Source of the DNA: an uncultured Mucispirillum sp.
Lineage (GTDB): Bacteria > Chrysiogenota > Deferribacteres > Deferribacterales > Mucispirillaceae
NCBI GenBank assembly: GCA_944324465.1
Contig: CALUWI010000008.1
Coordinates: 62,001 to 126,000, forward strand
Direction of reading: 5' to 3'
Length of the DNA: 64,000 nt
The position numbers and the translations under genes were made by a program. Positions 25,711-34,490 of the stretch are shown in pieces (position 1 is the stretch's first letter; every line of letters starts with the position of its first letter). Under the pieces are notes generated by a model that was not told the origin of the DNA, ran no database searches, and saw nothing but the letters and a program-made list of their open reading frames with translations.

Positions 25711-28203
25711 TCAGTTATCCTTTAGCACTCCAAACCAAAAACAACTTGTATTATCAATATTCAAAGTACGAGTTTGATAGTTTCTGGCTATTTTATAAAA
25801 ATTTCTAAATTCATCACTGGATATATATTCTTGTTGTTTTTTAGTTAAGTCAATATGTAGTTTAGGTATTAAAATTGCTACAGAACCATTTACTATAAAA
25901 CCCTTTTCTTTTTTTATAATACGAGGATTATAAGTCATATTGGGAGTTAAGTATACATCATCCCTATCTAGAAATTCGCTTATTTTAAATTTATATAAAT
26001 CCTTTTTTGGTATATAGCTATCATAACCTTTTATCTCTATAATTGTACCATTTCTATTTATATTTCTTGATTTAATAACTCTTATATTTTGTTGATTATT
26101 ATCCAAGGTTGTATTGGAATTTGTAAGTTGTCTATCCCTAAAAGCATTAAAAACTCCAAACTTCATATTATTAAAAATATTATCAAAAAAATTATTTCTA
26201 AAAATAACCCAATAAGGTAATTTTTTATCAAAGATATAGCTTGGTTTTTGCAATAAACTAATTCCAAGTGGTAATGATTTTACAAAAATATCTTTTGTTT
26301 TTCCTGTTGTAATATTTATTGTTTCTATTAATACACCATTAAATCCTAATTCTCCAAAATCTAGGATACTACTTATACCTTTGTTTGATAATTTTTCTCG
26401 CGTACTTTCATATTCTTTTGTATTTAGCAGATTTTTTGGCATTACCATAGATACATAATCTGATATTTTTAATGATTTCTCTAAAAAGAATCCTGCTAAA
26501 TTAGTTAAGTCATTACTAATATCCCATTTATTATTTATTTGTTTTTTATTGTATTTTGTAAATGGTGGATTACCTACAATTAAATCTATATGTTGTTCTA
26601 TATTGTATTCCATAAAGTCTGTACAAATAAATTCTAAATCAAAATTTTTAGGGACATTTTTTTCGTAAAGTAGTTTTAAAATATTTAAACTATTTTGATT
26701 TATATCTATTAATTTTAAAGATACATGTTTTATATGTGCATATTTTTTAAAAAGTATTGGTAAGAAATTACCACATCCTGCACTTGGTTCTATTATTGTT
26801 ATGGAGTCTTTATTAAAACTAGGTAATGTTTTTGCTATCTCATTAATAATAAATTTATTAGTAAAATAAGCAGAATTTTGTGTTTTTTTAGTATCTGCAA
26901 TTTCTGCCAAATTAGATAAACAAGCCTTAGCAATTTTATTAATATTATTGATGATAAAATTTTTTAAGTTAACTTCATCTCTTAAGTTATTGGTATCGAT
27001 TAGTCTAATTAGTTGTTTATTACTTATTATTTCTTCTTGCATGAAACTTTTAATTTTATCAGCTATTTGTCTGAAAATAATAGTTGGAACAGCCTCACCT
27101 ATACTTTGTCTTATATTCATCTCATTGTGTTTTGATAATTTTTGTTTTTCTATAGTACTTAAAGAGTTTAGCTCATCTAGACTTAAATCATACCATTTAA
27201 AACTACTAGGAATATTCATTAAAAGCATTAGTTCTCTAATTGAAAATACTCTATCATCGGTTGGGTGTATAGTGTTTTGGCTTGCTAATTGGTCATTTCT
27301 AGTGTGAATACATGGAGCTACTGCATCCCATTTTTGTCTTTTATATTTATCTCCATTTTTAGAAACATTTATAATAATTTTTCCATTTAATATTTTGTGT
27401 GGTTTTTTTGCATCATCTTTATTTTCAAAAGCACTTTGTCCTTCTTTTAAATCTTTTATCCAATCTATCATATTTTTTGGATATGTTCTAAAACTATGAA
27501 AAAAGTCATTTTCATCAAATTCACCCCATTTTAAAGGTTTTAGGGTAGAAATCACTGATTTAAGAGATTTTTCAGGATAATAATCTGGAAAAAGTTCTAT
27601 ACCAGTAATAAAATTTTGTAATTCTTTACAAACTCCAATAACAAGGGTTCTAGTTCTACTTGAATTTGCACCATAATTTTTAAAATTTATCACATCATTA
27701 TAAATAGAATATTCTTTAGATAAATTATATTCTATCATTTTACCTATTTCTAATATGTTTCCATTTTTATCCACACAGCCTGTTTTATAAAAACTTGGCA
27801 CATTTTCTAAAATAAAAAATCTTGGCTTAATTTCTTTAATAAGCTCTATACTCTCAATAACTAAAGAATTTCGTTCTATTTCATTTGTTCTTTTTTTGTG
27901 ATTTGCAACACTCATACCTTGGCATGGTGGGGTAGCAATTAGTACATCTACTCTATCATTACCTAAGGTTTTATAAAAATCAATCTGTTTAAAAATTTTT
28001 TCTTTAATATTTGAATTTTTTATATCTCCATTTATATAACCGCTATCAAACTTACACTTATTATTTAATTTTTGAATATTTAATCTACGCTCAATAATTT
28101 CATTTGTTGCAATGCATTCAAATCCACTTTCTTTAAAACCATAGCAGCCAATACCTGCTGAAGAAAATAGTGAAATATAAGTTAATGTTTTATTTGATAA
28201 CAT
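25711..28203 (-). CDS. Fused cytosine-C5 / adenine-N6-type DNA methyltransferase
   Basis: An 830-residue protein with two methyltransferase modules. Residues 1 to about 385 are a complete C5-cytosine enzyme. It has the SAM-binding FSSAGIGCYGF, catalytic Cys94 in TPPCQG, ENV at 133-135, RTRTLVIG at 183-190, and motif X QSIGEAVP at 366-373. Residues about 430-830 form an N6-adenine-type enzyme with motif I EPSAGCGNF (472-480) and catalytic NPPF (545-548), plus a C-terminal specificity-like region. All core motifs look intact. It precedes the HNH nuclease by 2 bp. Two different base modifications in one chain would suit an asymmetric recognition site; that is inference. Confidence 0.88.
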   Translation of the reverse strand: MLSNKTLTYISLFSSAGIGCYGFKESGFECIATNEIIERRLNIQKLNNKCKFDSGYINGDIKNSNIKEKIFKQIDFYKTLGNDRVDVLIATPPCQGMSVANHKKRTNEIERNSLVIESIELIKEIKPRFFILENVPSFYKTGCVDKNGNILEIGKMIEYNLSKEYSIYNDVINFKNYGANSSRTRTLVIGVCKELQNFITGIELFPDYYPEKSLKSVISTLKPLKWGEFDENDFFHSFRTYPKNMIDWIKDLKEGQSAFENKDDAKKPHKILNGKIIINVSKNGDKYKRQKWDAVAPCIHTRNDQLASQNTIHPTDDRVFSIRELMLLMNIPSSFKWYDLSLDELNSLSTIEKQKLSKHNEMNIRQSIGEAVPTIIFRQIADKIKSFMQEEIISNKQLIRLIDTNNLRDEVNLKNFIINNINKIAKACLSNLAEIADTKKTQNSAYFTNKFIINEIAKTLPSFNKDSITIIEPSAGCGNFLPILFKKYAHIKHVSLKLIDINQNSLNILKLLYEKNVPKNFDLEFICTDFMEYNIEQHIDLIVGNPPFTKYNKKQINNKWDISNDLTNLAGFFLEKSLKISDYVSMVMPKNLLNTKEYESTREKLSNKGISSILDFGELGFNGVLIETINITTGKTKDIFVKSLPLGISLLQKPSYIFDKKLPYWVIFRNNFFDNIFNNMKFGVFNAFRDRQLTNSNTTLDNNQQNIRVIKSRNINRNGTIIEIKGYDSYIPKKDLYKFKISEFLDRDDVYLTPNMTYNPRIIKKEKGFIVNGSVAILIPKLHIDLTKKQQEYISSDEFRNFYKIARNYQTRTLNIDNTSCFWFGVLKDN

Positions 28204-28245
28204 TTATAAATAACCTTTTGATTTTTATATTCAATTTGTATTATC

Positions 28246-28273
28246 TTTATATATGTATTATAACAGATTTCAA
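28246..28273 (-). promoter_or_regulatory. Promoter of the restriction-modification operon
   Basis: On the minus strand TTGAAA and TATAAA hexamers are 16 bp apart, ending 42 bp upstream of the methyltransferase ATG. A TATAAT also overlaps the spacer. Confidence 0.5.
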
Positions 28274-28304
28274 GTGTATATCAATGGATAATTTAAAAAA
28301 TATA

Positions 28305-28862
28305 TCACTTATTATAAACAGTCATTGCTTTCTGCAGACCGTTATTTAATACATCTATTACTGCATCAGCACCTTTATTTAAAAAGTCATTATAAAGGGC
28401 AGCTTCTTCAGGCTTATATTTGCCTAAAACATAGCTTATTACATCTTTTGAATTATCTCTACCTATTCCCATTTTCAGCCGAGGAAATTCCTGAGAGCCT
28501 AAACATTCAATAATAGACTTAAGTCCATTATGACCGCCTGCAGAGCCGTTATGACGCAGTTTTAAAGTATTATACGGGATATTCATTTCATCATGGATGA
28601 TAAGAATATCCTGTGGACTGATTTTATAAAAATTAGCAACAGCTGCAACAGATTTGCCAGATAAATTCATAAATGTACATGGCTTTAATAGAAATAATTT
28701 TTCACCGTTATATCTTATTTCTGCAAAATCGCCGTCAAACTTATCACTCCATGAAATATTTAATCTTTCAGCTAATATATCTATTACATCAAAACCAATA
28801 TTATGGCGTGTATTTTTATATTTATCTCCTGGATTGCCAAGACCTGCTGCTAATTTTATCAT
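28305..28862 (-). CDS. pth: Peptidyl-tRNA hydrolase
   Basis: An essential 185-residue enzyme that frees tRNA from stalled peptidyl-tRNA. It shows the GLGNPGDKYKNTRHNIGF N-terminus with Asn10 and catalytic His20, then FLLKPCTFMNLSG and HDEMNIP, and GGHNGLKSI. It lies 3 bp after prs. The ribosomal protein L25 gene often found between prs and pth is absent. Confidence 0.97.
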   Translation of the reverse strand: MIKLAAGLGNPGDKYKNTRHNIGFDVIDILAERLNISWSDKFDGDFAEIRYNGEKLFLLKPCTFMNLSGKSVAAVANFYKISPQDILIIHDEMNIPYNTLKLRHNGSAGGHNGLKSIIECLGSQEFPRLKMGIGRDNSKDVISYVLGKYKPEEAALYNDFLNKGADAVIDVLNNGLQKAMTVYNK

Positions 28863-28865
28863 TTA

Positions 28866-29810
28866 TTAATCACCAGTAAAAAGTGAGCTGATACTTTCTT
28901 TATTATGTATTCTTTCAATAGATGTTGCAAGTATGCCTGATACTGATAAGATTTCAAGTTTTGCAAAATCTTTAAGTCTTGTGTTATCAATAGTATCTGT
29001 AATGATTACTTTTTCAATAACACTATTGCTTATTCTGTCTATTGCAGGACCTGAAAGAATACCGTGAGTAGCCATTGCTTTAACACTTACAGCTCCATTT
29101 TCCATTAAGGCTGTAGCTGCTTCTGTAAGTGTGCCTGCAGTATCTATCATATCATCGATTAATATACATTTTTTACCTGCAACTTCACCGATAACATGCA
29201 TAACTTTTGCAACATTAGGGCTTGAGCGGCGCTTATCAATAATTGCAAGAGGCATTCCAAATTTTTTCGCATAAGTTCTAGCACGAGCCACACCGCCAGC
29301 ATCTGGAGAAACAATCACTGTATCGTCATTACATAAATTGTTATCCTGCATATATTTATAAAATACAGGAAGTGCATAAAGGTTATCAACAGGTATATCA
29401 AAAAAGCCTTGTATTTGTCCTGCATGTAAGTCCATAGTAACAATTCTGTCTACACCAGATACTGTAATTAAGTTTGATACAAGTTTTGCAGTAATAGGTA
29501 CACGAGGTTCGCTTGCTCTGTCCTGTCTGCTGTAGCCAAAATATGGTATGATAGCTGTAATAGTATTTGCTGATGCTCTTTTTAATGCATCTGTCATTAC
29601 CATAAGCTCCATAAGATTAGTATCTGATGGTGCATTTGTAGGCTGTACAAGGAAAACATCTCTGCCACGAACACTTTCGTTGATTTTAACCATTATTTCC
29701 CCATCAGAAAATTTGGAAACTGTAGCTGCTCCAAGCCTCATACCAAGGCGAGAAACAATACCTTCCGCCAGACTCTTATTAGAGTTGCCTGAAAAAATTA
29801 AAAAATCCAT
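28866..29810 (-). CDS. prs: Ribose-phosphate pyrophosphokinase
   Basis: A 314-residue enzyme making PRPP from ribose 5-phosphate and ATP for nucleotide, His and Trp synthesis. Visible landmarks are IPYFGYSRQDRA, the VSPDAGGVARA stretch, KRRSSPN, and the PRPP-binding ILIDDMIDTAGTL. The ATG at 29810 follows AGAGGT by 5 nt and gives the normal MDFLIFSGNSN start; a longer frame is rejected. It begins 1 bp after the ispE stop. Confidence 0.97.
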   Translation of the reverse strand: MDFLIFSGNSNKSLAEGIVSRLGMRLGAATVSKFSDGEIMVKINESVRGRDVFLVQPTNAPSDTNLMELMVMTDALKRASANTITAIIPYFGYSRQDRASEPRVPITAKLVSNLITVSGVDRIVTMDLHAGQIQGFFDIPVDNLYALPVFYKYMQDNNLCNDDTVIVSPDAGGVARARTYAKKFGMPLAIIDKRRSSPNVAKVMHVIGEVAGKKCILIDDMIDTAGTLTEAATALMENGAVSVKAMATHGILSGPAIDRISNSVIEKVIITDTIDNTRLKDFAKLEILSVSGILATSIERIHNKESISSLFTGD

Positions 29811-29811
29811 T

Positions 29812-30666
29812 TCAACCTCTTGCAGCACTTGCTGCTTTTTTTATAAAATATGTTTTAAAATTGCTTTTCGCTTTATTATATGCTTCTTCCTGCGTCTGCT
29901 TATCAGGATATACTGCAAAAACAGTAGAGCCAGAACCGCTCATTAATGCAAAGCCCTTTGTTTCTGTATTTAAAAAATGGACAATATTTTTTACCTGCTT
30001 ATGTAATAAAAATACAGCCTGCTGCATATCGTTCTTCATTATACTTTTTAATTCATTAAAAGTATATTCTTTTTTTATATTGATAGTATTAAGGTTAGTC
30101 AATTCTAAATTTTTACTATTATAAATTTCTTTCGTAGAAACATAAATATTTGGATTAATTATAATAAAATAAAGCTCTGGAAGAAACGGCGCAGGGGAAA
30201 GTTCTGTACCTCTGCCCTTTGCAAGCTGTGGAATATTTTTTAAAAAGAATACTGTATCACTTCCAACCATAGCCATAATTTCAGCCATTTGTTCATAGCT
30301 TAAACAAAGCCCGCTTATTTCATTTACTGCTTTTAAATAATATGCAGCATCAGAGCTCCCGCCGCCAAGTCCTGCACCAAAAGGAATATTTTTTTCTAAG
30401 GTAATATTAAAATTATCCTGCAGGTTGTATTTTTCTTTTAATATGTTATGTGTTTTAATGATTATGTTATTATCATCTTCTGGAATATCTTTATTGCTGC
30501 ATGAGAGTATTGTTTTATCTGATTTCTGAACAGAAAGTGTATCATATATAGAAACAGGGTAAAAAAGAGTAAAAATATCATGGTATCCATCAGGACGCTT
30601 TCCTAAAACATATAAAAAAAGGTTTACTTTTGCAGGGCATAAATATGTATATGTTTTATTTTCCAT
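29812..30666 (-). CDS. ispE: 4-diphosphocytidyl-2-C-methyl-D-erythritol kinase
   Basis: A GHMP kinase of 284 residues in the MEP isoprenoid pathway. The ATP-binding motif PFGAGLGGGSSDAA lies near residues 91-104. The KVNLFLYVLGKRPDGYH start and the MSGSGSTVFAVY motif III also fit. The gene order LolB-like, ispE, prs, pth is widespread in Gram-negative bacteria. It abuts the LolB-like gene (shared base). Confidence 0.96.
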   Translation of the reverse strand: MENKTYTYLCPAKVNLFLYVLGKRPDGYHDIFTLFYPVSIYDTLSVQKSDKTILSCSNKDIPEDDNNIIIKTHNILKEKYNLQDNFNITLEKNIPFGAGLGGGSSDAAYYLKAVNEISGLCLSYEQMAEIMAMVGSDTVFFLKNIPQLAKGRGTELSPAPFLPELYFIIINPNIYVSTKEIYNSKNLELTNLNTINIKKEYTFNELKSIMKNDMQQAVFLLHKQVKNIVHFLNTETKGFALMSGSGSTVFAVYPDKQTQEEAYNKAKSNFKTYFIKKAASAARG

Positions 30667-31307
30667 TATTTTGTGCCCCAGCCAGATTTATTTAAAAATT
30701 TAACTGTAACTTTTCCTTCTGGTGCTGTAACCGTAATAGCTTTTAAGATATTTTCTTCCTTGTCCCACATATATTCTGCTGTAATATTTCCAGTTATGTA
30801 TTTATACAGTCTGAATTTATCATCAGCATATAATTTTGTGCCGTCTTTTTCTGTAAATATATAAGCTGATTTACCAAAAGCTATTGTATAGCTGCTGGCA
30901 TCAGGCACTCTTTGTGGCGTTTTAAAAAAGCTGATTATATGAAATATTGATTTATCTGCTATTTTTTTAATATCTTCAGTATTCTGTGAACTTTGTGTCT
31001 GCACTTCCAGTTTTTTATTTTCATATCTGATAGAAGCAAGTGGGTTATTTAATGCACCTAATACATTAATTAATGCATCATTATTGCATTTTTTGTTTAA
31101 TAATACAGAAAAAGAAATATTTTGCTGACCTTCAATACTTACTGCTGCTCTGCCTCTATAGCTGCATAAGTTTGGAGTATTTTTTACTGTTAATGCAGCA
31201 GCATTTTCAAGAGTAAGTGAAGAATCAATATGGTATCTTGTTACAGAGCAGCCGCTGCTTATTGATAAAAGCATAATGCAGACTGCTATAATATAAAATC
31301 TTTTCAT
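30666..31307 (-). CDS. LolB-like outer-membrane lipoprotein
   Basis: A 213-residue lipoprotein with lipobox SSGC (Cys20). The mature part is strand-rich, including YRGRAAVSIEGQQNISFSVL, LINVLGALNNPLASIRYE and a C-terminal VTVKFLNKSGW. This pattern recalls LolB/DUF4292 proteins that receive lipoproteins at the outer membrane. Sequence similarity is weak by eye; position directly before ispE, the usual lolB site, is the main support. Confidence 0.6.
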   Translation of the reverse strand: MKRFYIIAVCIMLLSISSGCSVTRYHIDSSLTLENAAALTVKNTPNLCSYRGRAAVSIEGQQNISFSVLLNKKCNNDALINVLGALNNPLASIRYENKKLEVQTQSSQNTEDIKKIADKSIFHIISFFKTPQRVPDASSYTIAFGKSAYIFTEKDGTKLYADDKFRLYKYITGNITAEYMWDKEENILKAITVTAPEGKVTVKFLNKSGWGTK

Positions 31308-31333
31308 AATTACAAACCTTAAATAAAATTAAT

Positions 31334-32905
31334 CTATTTACCCATAGCTTTTTTTACAGCATCTAAATGGTCCTGCAGCTCTTTTTCTTCCGGCATATAT
31401 TTTAATGCTTCAGTTATATATTTATATGCTTTTTTAAAATCTTTCTTTTTGTAATACACCCAGCCAAGACTGTCAAGATATGCACCATTTTCAGGTTCTT
31501 TTTTTAGTGCTTCTTCTATTAAAACAAGTGCTTCATCTAAATTTGTACCCATTTCTGCATACATAAAACCTAAAAAATTCTGGAAAATTGGGTTTTCTGG
31601 CTCTATTTCAAGGGCTTTTTTTACAAGTTCTAATGTTCTATCAATATTTCCTGCTTCTTCATATAAAGATGCAAGAAATACAAGCACTTGTGTATTAGTT
31701 GGGTTTTCTTTTAAAGCATCTTCAAGTATTACCATTGCTGTTTTATTATCTTTTTCTATTGAATAACACTCTGCTTTTAATAAATAATAATCTACATCAC
31801 GCTCTAATTCATCTATCATATTAATATATTTAATTGCATCTTTTGTTCTGTCCTGCAGAAGATAAACTACAGCAAGTCGTTTTAAGGTTTGAGCATAAGT
31901 AGGATTAATATTTAATGCACCAAGGTACATTTTTTCTGCTTTTTCGTAATTTTTAGTATATTCATAAAATTTGCCGGCAATATAATAGTTAATTGTTTCA
32001 TCTGGAGCAAGAGTAGTAAGTTCTTCAAAAACCTGCCCGGCTTCTTCATATCTGCCAGATTTATTAAGCACATCACCAAGCTGCATAAGAATAATCGCTT
32101 TAGATTTTCCGTATAATTTGCCTGCAAGTCTTTTATATACTTCAATAGCTTTATCAAAATTGCCACTTTCTGTATAGATTTTGCCAATATTCTGCTCAAT
32201 AATAGCACTTATATTTTCATTATCACTGCTTACTTCTTCTAAAAGTTTTACAGCTTTTTCTTCGTTATTCTGCATAAGGTAAAGTTCAGCAAGCATAAGT
32301 TTTGCAGTGCTGTTGTTATCTATTTTGATGGATTTTTCTAAATCTTTTACTGCCTGTTTTTTCTTATTCTGAGCAGAGTAAATATCAGCTCTTACAATAT
32401 AATATTGAGAATTTTCAGGGTCTTTTTTAATAAGTTCATCAGTTATTTCTAAAGCACGCTTGTATTTTTTTAATTCTGATGCAAGCAGGGCAGTATTTAA
32501 GGCATAGTCAGGGTTATCTGCAATACTTCCTGCAATATTAAGGCAGTTTTCCATATATTCATAAGCTGCCTGAGTGTTATTTTTATAAGTTTTATAAATA
32601 GAAGCTGTTAAGTGAAGATATTTAGCTTCCTTTGGAAAGTCATGAACTGCCTGTTTTGAAGATTCTAAAGCATCATCAATAAGCCCGGCATTAAGCTGAT
32701 TTTCTATAAGAAAATCATAAATATACATAGATTTTTCATTTTTTAATATATTTTTTAAAACTTCTGCTGCTTCCTTGTAGCTTCCGTTTAAACTTAACTG
32801 TTTTGCTTTAATAAAAAGGCTTGTATTTGACTGCTGTGCACATGCTGGTAATGTATATATAAATAAAGATAAAATTATAAAGAAGGATAGCAAAACTTTT
32901 TTCAT
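31334..32905 (-). CDS. Exported tetratricopeptide repeat protein
   Basis: A 523-residue protein with a signal peptide (about residues 1-24, cut near ACA). About thirteen TPR-like helical pairs run through the rest, for example AVKDLEKSIKIDNNSTAKLM and LGWVYYKKKDFKKAYKYITE. I chose the ATG at 32905 because GGAG precedes it and the signal starts there. It heads the LolB-like/ispE/prs/pth operon, a position often held by TPR proteins in related genomes. Likely a periplasmic scaffold; partners unknown. Confidence 0.88.
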   Translation of the reverse strand: MKKVLLSFFIILSLFIYTLPACAQQSNTSLFIKAKQLSLNGSYKEAAEVLKNILKNEKSMYIYDFLIENQLNAGLIDDALESSKQAVHDFPKEAKYLHLTASIYKTYKNNTQAAYEYMENCLNIAGSIADNPDYALNTALLASELKKYKRALEITDELIKKDPENSQYYIVRADIYSAQNKKKQAVKDLEKSIKIDNNSTAKLMLAELYLMQNNEEKAVKLLEEVSSDNENISAIIEQNIGKIYTESGNFDKAIEVYKRLAGKLYGKSKAIILMQLGDVLNKSGRYEEAGQVFEELTTLAPDETINYYIAGKFYEYTKNYEKAEKMYLGALNINPTYAQTLKRLAVVYLLQDRTKDAIKYINMIDELERDVDYYLLKAECYSIEKDNKTAMVILEDALKENPTNTQVLVFLASLYEEAGNIDRTLELVKKALEIEPENPIFQNFLGFMYAEMGTNLDEALVLIEEALKKEPENGAYLDSLGWVYYKKKDFKKAYKYITEALKYMPEEKELQDHLDAVKKAMGK

Positions 32906-33109
32906 TAAATACTCCACTGAAAATTTAATCAATCTATTTTAAACTACTATCATAATAAAGACAATATTTATTTTTCTATTGCCATATTTTTTAACTGATT
33001 ATTCCTTCTTGCAAAAATGTAAGTTTGCATATATAGTATATATACATAATGCTGATAGTGTATATAATTATATTTTTTATATTACAGCATAAGTGCAGAG
33101 GGAGAAATT

Positions 33110-33445
33110 ATGAATAATATTAATGAGATGCTTGATATGCTTGCCTTGTCTGAAACAAAAGGCGGTATATATTTAGAAGATATAATGGAGAAGTTTTCAT
33201 GTTCAAAAAGAACTGCTTACAGAAGAATAGAAGAACTTATGCAGGTACTGCCTGTTGAAAAGAATGATTATAATAAATCATATAAAGTAGTAAGTAAAGG
33301 CAGATATATGGCAGAAGGCTGTGATTTAACTGTTACTTTTATCATCTACAGCCTTTTAATAAGCCAGGCACAAGGTGATACTAAAATAATGCTGCAAAAA
33401 GCATTTGATAATCTAAAAAATGCACTTAGTATTAAAAATATATAA
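33110..33445 (+). CDS. Small helix-turn-helix DNA-binding protein
   Basis: A 111-residue protein. Residues about 1-50 form a winged helix of the HTH_11/DeoR type (YLEDIMEKFSCSKRTAYRRI), as at the start of WYL regulators. The remaining 50 residues are a short helical tail, with no WYL domain, so it is either a minimal regulator or a shortened relative. A GGGAG ribosome site precedes it and ftsY follows 77 bp later. Confidence 0.75.
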   Translation: MNNINEMLDMLALSETKGGIYLEDIMEKFSCSKRTAYRRIEELMQVLPVEKNDYNKSYKVVSKGRYMAEGCDLTVTFIIYSLLISQAQGDTKIMLQKAFDNLKNALSIKNI

Positions 33446-33522
33446 TATTTTAATCTTTTGTTGAATTTTGCCAAGTTTTATAATAACATATCATCTGAAT
33501 TTTATATTGAAATGAGGATAAT

Positions 33523-34473
33523 ATGGGATTATTTGATTTTTTCAAAAAAGATAAACAAAGTGAAGATAACCTTAAAAAAGGAATGAAAAAAACTTCCGGC
33601 AGATTCCGTGAAGGTCTTTCGTCAATTTTTTTAGGCAGAAAAACTATTGATGATGATTTATTAGAAGAATTAGAAGAATTTTTAATTACAGCAGATATTG
33701 GCCCGCAGGCTGCTGATATGATTATAGAAAAAGTCCGTAACGACTATACCCGCGGCACATTAAAAGATTCTGAAAGGCTTCTTGATGCTTTAAAGCAGAC
33801 ATTAGTAGAGCTTTTAAGTGAAAATCAGGATTTTCAAGAAGATATGTCTAATAAACCTTATGTAGTACTTGTATCAGGGGTAAATGGTGCAGGTAAAACA
33901 ACAAGTATAGCAAAACTTGCAAATATGTATAAAAAAACAGGCAAATCTGTAATGCTTGCAGCAGGTGATACATTCAGGGCGGCAGCTGCAGACCAGCTTG
34001 CTGTGTGGGGCGAGCGTCTTGATATTCCTGTTATCAGACAGCCAGACGGCAGTGACCCAGCTGCTGTTATTCATGACGGCATAATGAGTGCAAAGGCAAA
34101 AAATATTGATGTATTAATTGCAGATACTGCAGGCAGACTTCATACAAAACATAATCTTATGCAGGAACTTATAAAAATATATAAAGTAGCAGAAAAGGCT
34201 CTTGGCTATCCTGTGCAGGAAAGTTTAATAGTGCTTGATGCTACAAGCGGTCAGAATGCTTTAACGCAGGCAAAAATGTTTAAAGATGCAGTAAATATTA
34301 ATGGAGTAGTGCTTACAAAACTTGACGGCACTGCAAAAGGCGGTGTGGCTGTAAGAGTTGCAAGTGAATTAAAACTTCCTGTTCGTTATATCGGCTTTGG
34401 TGAAGGCATAGACGACCTGCGTCCATTTAATGCAGAGAGCTTTGTAGAAGCTATGTTTGATAATGAAAAGTAA
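33523..34473 (+). CDS. ftsY: Signal recognition particle receptor FtsY
   Basis: An SRP GTPase of 316 residues that docks ribosome-SRP complexes at the membrane. The NG domain is complete: GVNGAGKTTSIAKLA (G1), DTFRAAAADQL, DTAGRLHTK, TKLDGTAKGG and GFGEGIDDLRPF. The acidic A domain is very short, as in many bacteria with minimal FtsY. Confidence 0.97.
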   Translation: MGLFDFFKKDKQSEDNLKKGMKKTSGRFREGLSSIFLGRKTIDDDLLEELEEFLITADIGPQAADMIIEKVRNDYTRGTLKDSERLLDALKQTLVELLSENQDFQEDMSNKPYVVLVSGVNGAGKTTSIAKLANMYKKTGKSVMLAAGDTFRAAAADQLAVWGERLDIPVIRQPDGSDPAAVIHDGIMSAKAKNIDVLIADTAGRLHTKHNLMQELIKIYKVAEKALGYPVQESLIVLDATSGQNALTQAKMFKDAVNINGVVLTKLDGTAKGGVAVRVASELKLPVRYIGFGEGIDDLRPFNAESFVEAMFDNEK

Positions 34474-34490
34474 TAATGCAGGGTATGAAA

